NCBI GenBank assembly: GCA_050259035.1
Contig: JBLMZW010000223.1
Coordinates: 1 to 7,411, forward strand
Direction of reading: 5' to 3'
From: JBLMZW01 sp050259035
GTDB taxonomy: Bacteria; Bacillota; Syntrophomonadia; Syntrophomonadales; DTU052
Length of the DNA: 7,411 bases
Shown here: positions 6,407 through 7,411 of the stretch, one piece after another
Layout: each line of letters starts with the position of its first letter
Numbering within the stretch: the stretch's first letter is position 1
Notes under the pieces: generated by a model
The model's input: the letters and a program-made list of their open reading frames with translations, nothing else
Database searches by the model: none
What the model was told of the DNA's origin: nothing
Position numbers and translations under genes: made by a program

Positions 6407-7279
6407 ATGCAATTGCTAGAAATATCGGAACTTCGCTCCGGAATGCTGGTTGGGCGTACCATACTCCAAAAAGATGGTAACCCATTGTTGATCATGAACA
6501 GCTTTCTCAATGACGATAACATCAGGTTTCTCCAGGAACACGGTCTGCAGTCTGTTTATGTGAAAAGCACTCTGGCCGATATCGATATTCCGTCAGATGT
6601 CTCTTATCGAATACGTGCTAGTGTTTCCAAAGTAATTAAAGGGATATTGACTCCAGCTATCGGTAGTAAGGGATTGAAACCACGGGGGTTGAAGAAAAGC
6701 ATCGCTATGCTTGTCGATGATATTGCAGTCAATCCTAACCTGCTAATGATCCTGGAAGATATCAGATCATATAACGATTATCTTTTGAGTCATTCTATAA
6801 ATGTTAGTATTTTGTCAATGGTAACGGCTATGAAGCTGGGCTATCCAGATGGGGTTTTGTTGGATCTGGGTATTGGGGCTTTGTTTCATGATATTGGGAT
6901 GCTTAAAATTGCACCGGAAATTGTGAATAAGAAGGGCGAACTTAGCCCGGATGAAATCCGGGAGGTTAAAAGGCATCCGGAGATTGGTTTCAACATGTTG
7001 AAATCATACAGTGAAGCCTCAGTTATCGCTCCCCATATAGCCTTTCAGCATCATGAACGATGGGATGGCAGTGGTTATCCAAGAAGGCTGTCGCGTAACA
7101 AGATAACCGAGTACGCAAGGATAGTTGCTGTTGCCGATGTCTTTGATGCTTTATCTTCGCCAAGATCATACCGTAAGCCTTATACCATCAAGGAAGTAAT
7201 TACTATAATGTCACGTCTTGCTGATACGTATTTTGATCCATTGATTTTAAAATCATTTCTTACAAACTTTACCCGGTAA
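6407..7279 (+). CDS. HD-GYP domain cyclic-di-GMP phosphodiesterase
   Basis: Soluble protein of 290 residues predicted to hydrolyse the second messenger cyclic-di-GMP. An N-terminal module of about 50 residues (ISELRSGMLVGRTILQKDG to GLQSVYVK) is common ahead of HD-GYP domains in Firmicutes. The HD-GYP domain follows from about 120 with metal and signature residues intact: H129 in HSINVS, HDIG at 161-164, H190 in KRHPEIG, H210, HHE at 215-217, GSGYP at 221-225 and ADVFDALSS from D244. No receiver, PAS or membrane segment is present, so the input signal is not evident. Start choice: ATG 6407 has AGGTGG at 6393-6398 with an 8-base spacer; GTG 6395 overlaps that site. It lies between the DUF2953 gene and probable gerW, with its own promoter candidate and no clear terminator after it. 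Confidence 0.93.
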   Translation: MQLLEISELRSGMLVGRTILQKDGNPLLIMNSFLNDDNIRFLQEHGLQSVYVKSTLADIDIPSDVSYRIRASVSKVIKGILTPAIGSKGLKPRGLKKSIAMLVDDIAVNPNLLMILEDIRSYNDYLLSHSINVSILSMVTAMKLGYPDGVLLDLGIGALFHDIGMLKIAPEIVNKKGELSPDEIREVKRHPEIGFNMLKSYSEASVIAPHIAFQHHERWDGSGYPRRLSRNKITEYARIVAVADVFDALSSPRSYRKPYTIKEVITIMSRLADTYFDPLILKSFLTNFTR

Positions 7280-7291
7280 ACAAAAATGTTC

Positions 7292-7326
7292 GAGGGTAAT
7301 CGGGCGAGCCTGAATAAATAACCCTC
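7292..7326 (+). promoter_or_regulatory. Upstream helix competing with the gerW anti-Shine-Dalgarno segment
   Basis: GAGGGT (7292-7297) is complementary to ACCCTC (7321-7326), six base pairs with two more after a mismatch. This uses the same bases that can cover the gerW ribosome binding site, so the two pairings exclude each other. It is not followed by a T-run and is not a good terminator for the HD-GYP gene. Confidence 0.3.
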
Positions 7327-7342
7327 CTGTACAGGAATATTA
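7311..7342 (+). promoter_or_regulatory. Weak candidate sigma-G-like promoter upstream of gerW
   Basis: TGAATA (7311-7316) fits the forespore sigma-G -35 pattern, and AATATTA (7336-7342) fits the -10 pattern CATnnTA except for its first base. The spacing of 19 bases between GAATA and AATATTA is a little longer than the usual 17-18. Forespore expression is known for the Bacillus homologue, which makes the match worth recording, but the support is weak. Confidence 0.25.
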
Positions 7343-7369
7343 ATAAACAGGAAACTGGAAGCAGGAGGG
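7322..7369 (+). promoter_or_regulatory. Hairpin that would sequester the gerW ribosome binding site
   Basis: CCCTCCTG (7322-7329) is a perfect 8-base complement of CAGGAGGG (7362-7369), which is the Shine-Dalgarno sequence of the gene starting at TTG 7377. The enclosed loop is 32 bases. In transcripts that read through from upstream this would hide the ribosome binding site. TCCTGT (7325-7330) can also pair with ACAGGA at 7347-7352. Confidence 0.45.
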
Positions 7370-7376
7370 AAATGAT

Positions 7377-7411
7377 TTGGAAAACAATATGGGTCACCCT
7401 ATTGAGAACCT
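7377..7411 (+). CDS. gerW: Probable GerW/YtfJ family sporulation protein, first 11 codons and part of the twelfth
   Basis: Only the beginning is in the window: MENNMGHPIEN plus CT, which must encode leucine whatever the third base. HPIExL near the N-terminus is characteristic of GerW (YtfJ), a spore protein required for normal germination in Bacillus. The position downstream of a DUF2953 (YtfI-like) gene agrees with the ytfI-ytfJ neighbourhood. The start is TTG 7377, with AGGAGG at 7363-7368 and an 8-base spacer. An out-of-phase ATG at 7372 is too close to that site and gives no family-like sequence. The identification rests on a dozen residues plus context, so it is tentative. Confidence 0.6.
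   Translation, partial: MENNMGHPIEN

Noticed and set aside
7372..7411. ATG 7372 as the start of the last gene
   Set aside because: It is only 3 bases from AGGAGG, is in a different phase from the GerW-like HPIEN sequence and reads MIWKTIWVTL, which fits no expected neighbour.

Overview
This 7.4 kb stretch looks like the chromosome of a spore-forming Firmicute of the Clostridia type. The bases are moderately AT-rich, Shine-Dalgarno sites are strong (GGAGG-like), and TTG starts are frequent. The gene set fits as well: a DHH-CBS-CBS-nucleotidyltransferase fusion, an M50 membrane protease, ScpA/ScpB, a YtfI-like DUF2953 protein and what appears to be the start of the spore protein GerW/YtfJ. I see no mobile element, CRISPR array, rRNA or tRNA; this is core chromosome. 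The genus assignment is not possible from sequence alone.

Layout: positions 1-220 hold the N-terminal part of a ketopantoate reductase (PanE/ApbA family) on the minus strand. A divergent intergenic region (221-473) follows; it contains an extended -10 promoter with a GC-rich palindrome at its -35 position, and otherwise nothing I can name. From 474 on everything is on the plus strand: a tRNA nucleotidyltransferase (CCA- or A-adding) of 875 residues, an M50 zinc protease overlapping its end, scpA and scpB overlapping each other, a DUF1992 (DnaJC28-like) protein coupled to scpB by ATGA, a DUF2953 membrane protein, an HD-GYP cyclic-di-GMP phosphodiesterase, and the first 12 codons of a probable gerW. 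Candidate sigma-A promoters sit at the 3' ends of the DUF1992 and DUF2953 genes, so the tail of the cluster probably has its own transcription starts.

How the genes relate: the first block covers tRNA 3'-end maturation and intramembrane proteolysis, the second the SMC-ScpAB condensin that segregates chromosomes. The last block matches the ytfI-ytfJ pair of Bacillus, but with a cyclic-di-GMP hydrolase gene placed between the two members.

The two places most worth a second look are both at gene starts. First, the DUF2953 gene has its conserved N-terminal membrane segment upstream of any usual start codon; a well-placed ATG is cut off by an in-frame TGA after six codons, and a 12-bp terminator-like hairpin covers the same stretch. 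Second, the gerW Shine-Dalgarno sequence has a perfect 8-base complement 32 bases upstream, with competing partners for that complement, which suggests translation silencing in read-through transcripts.
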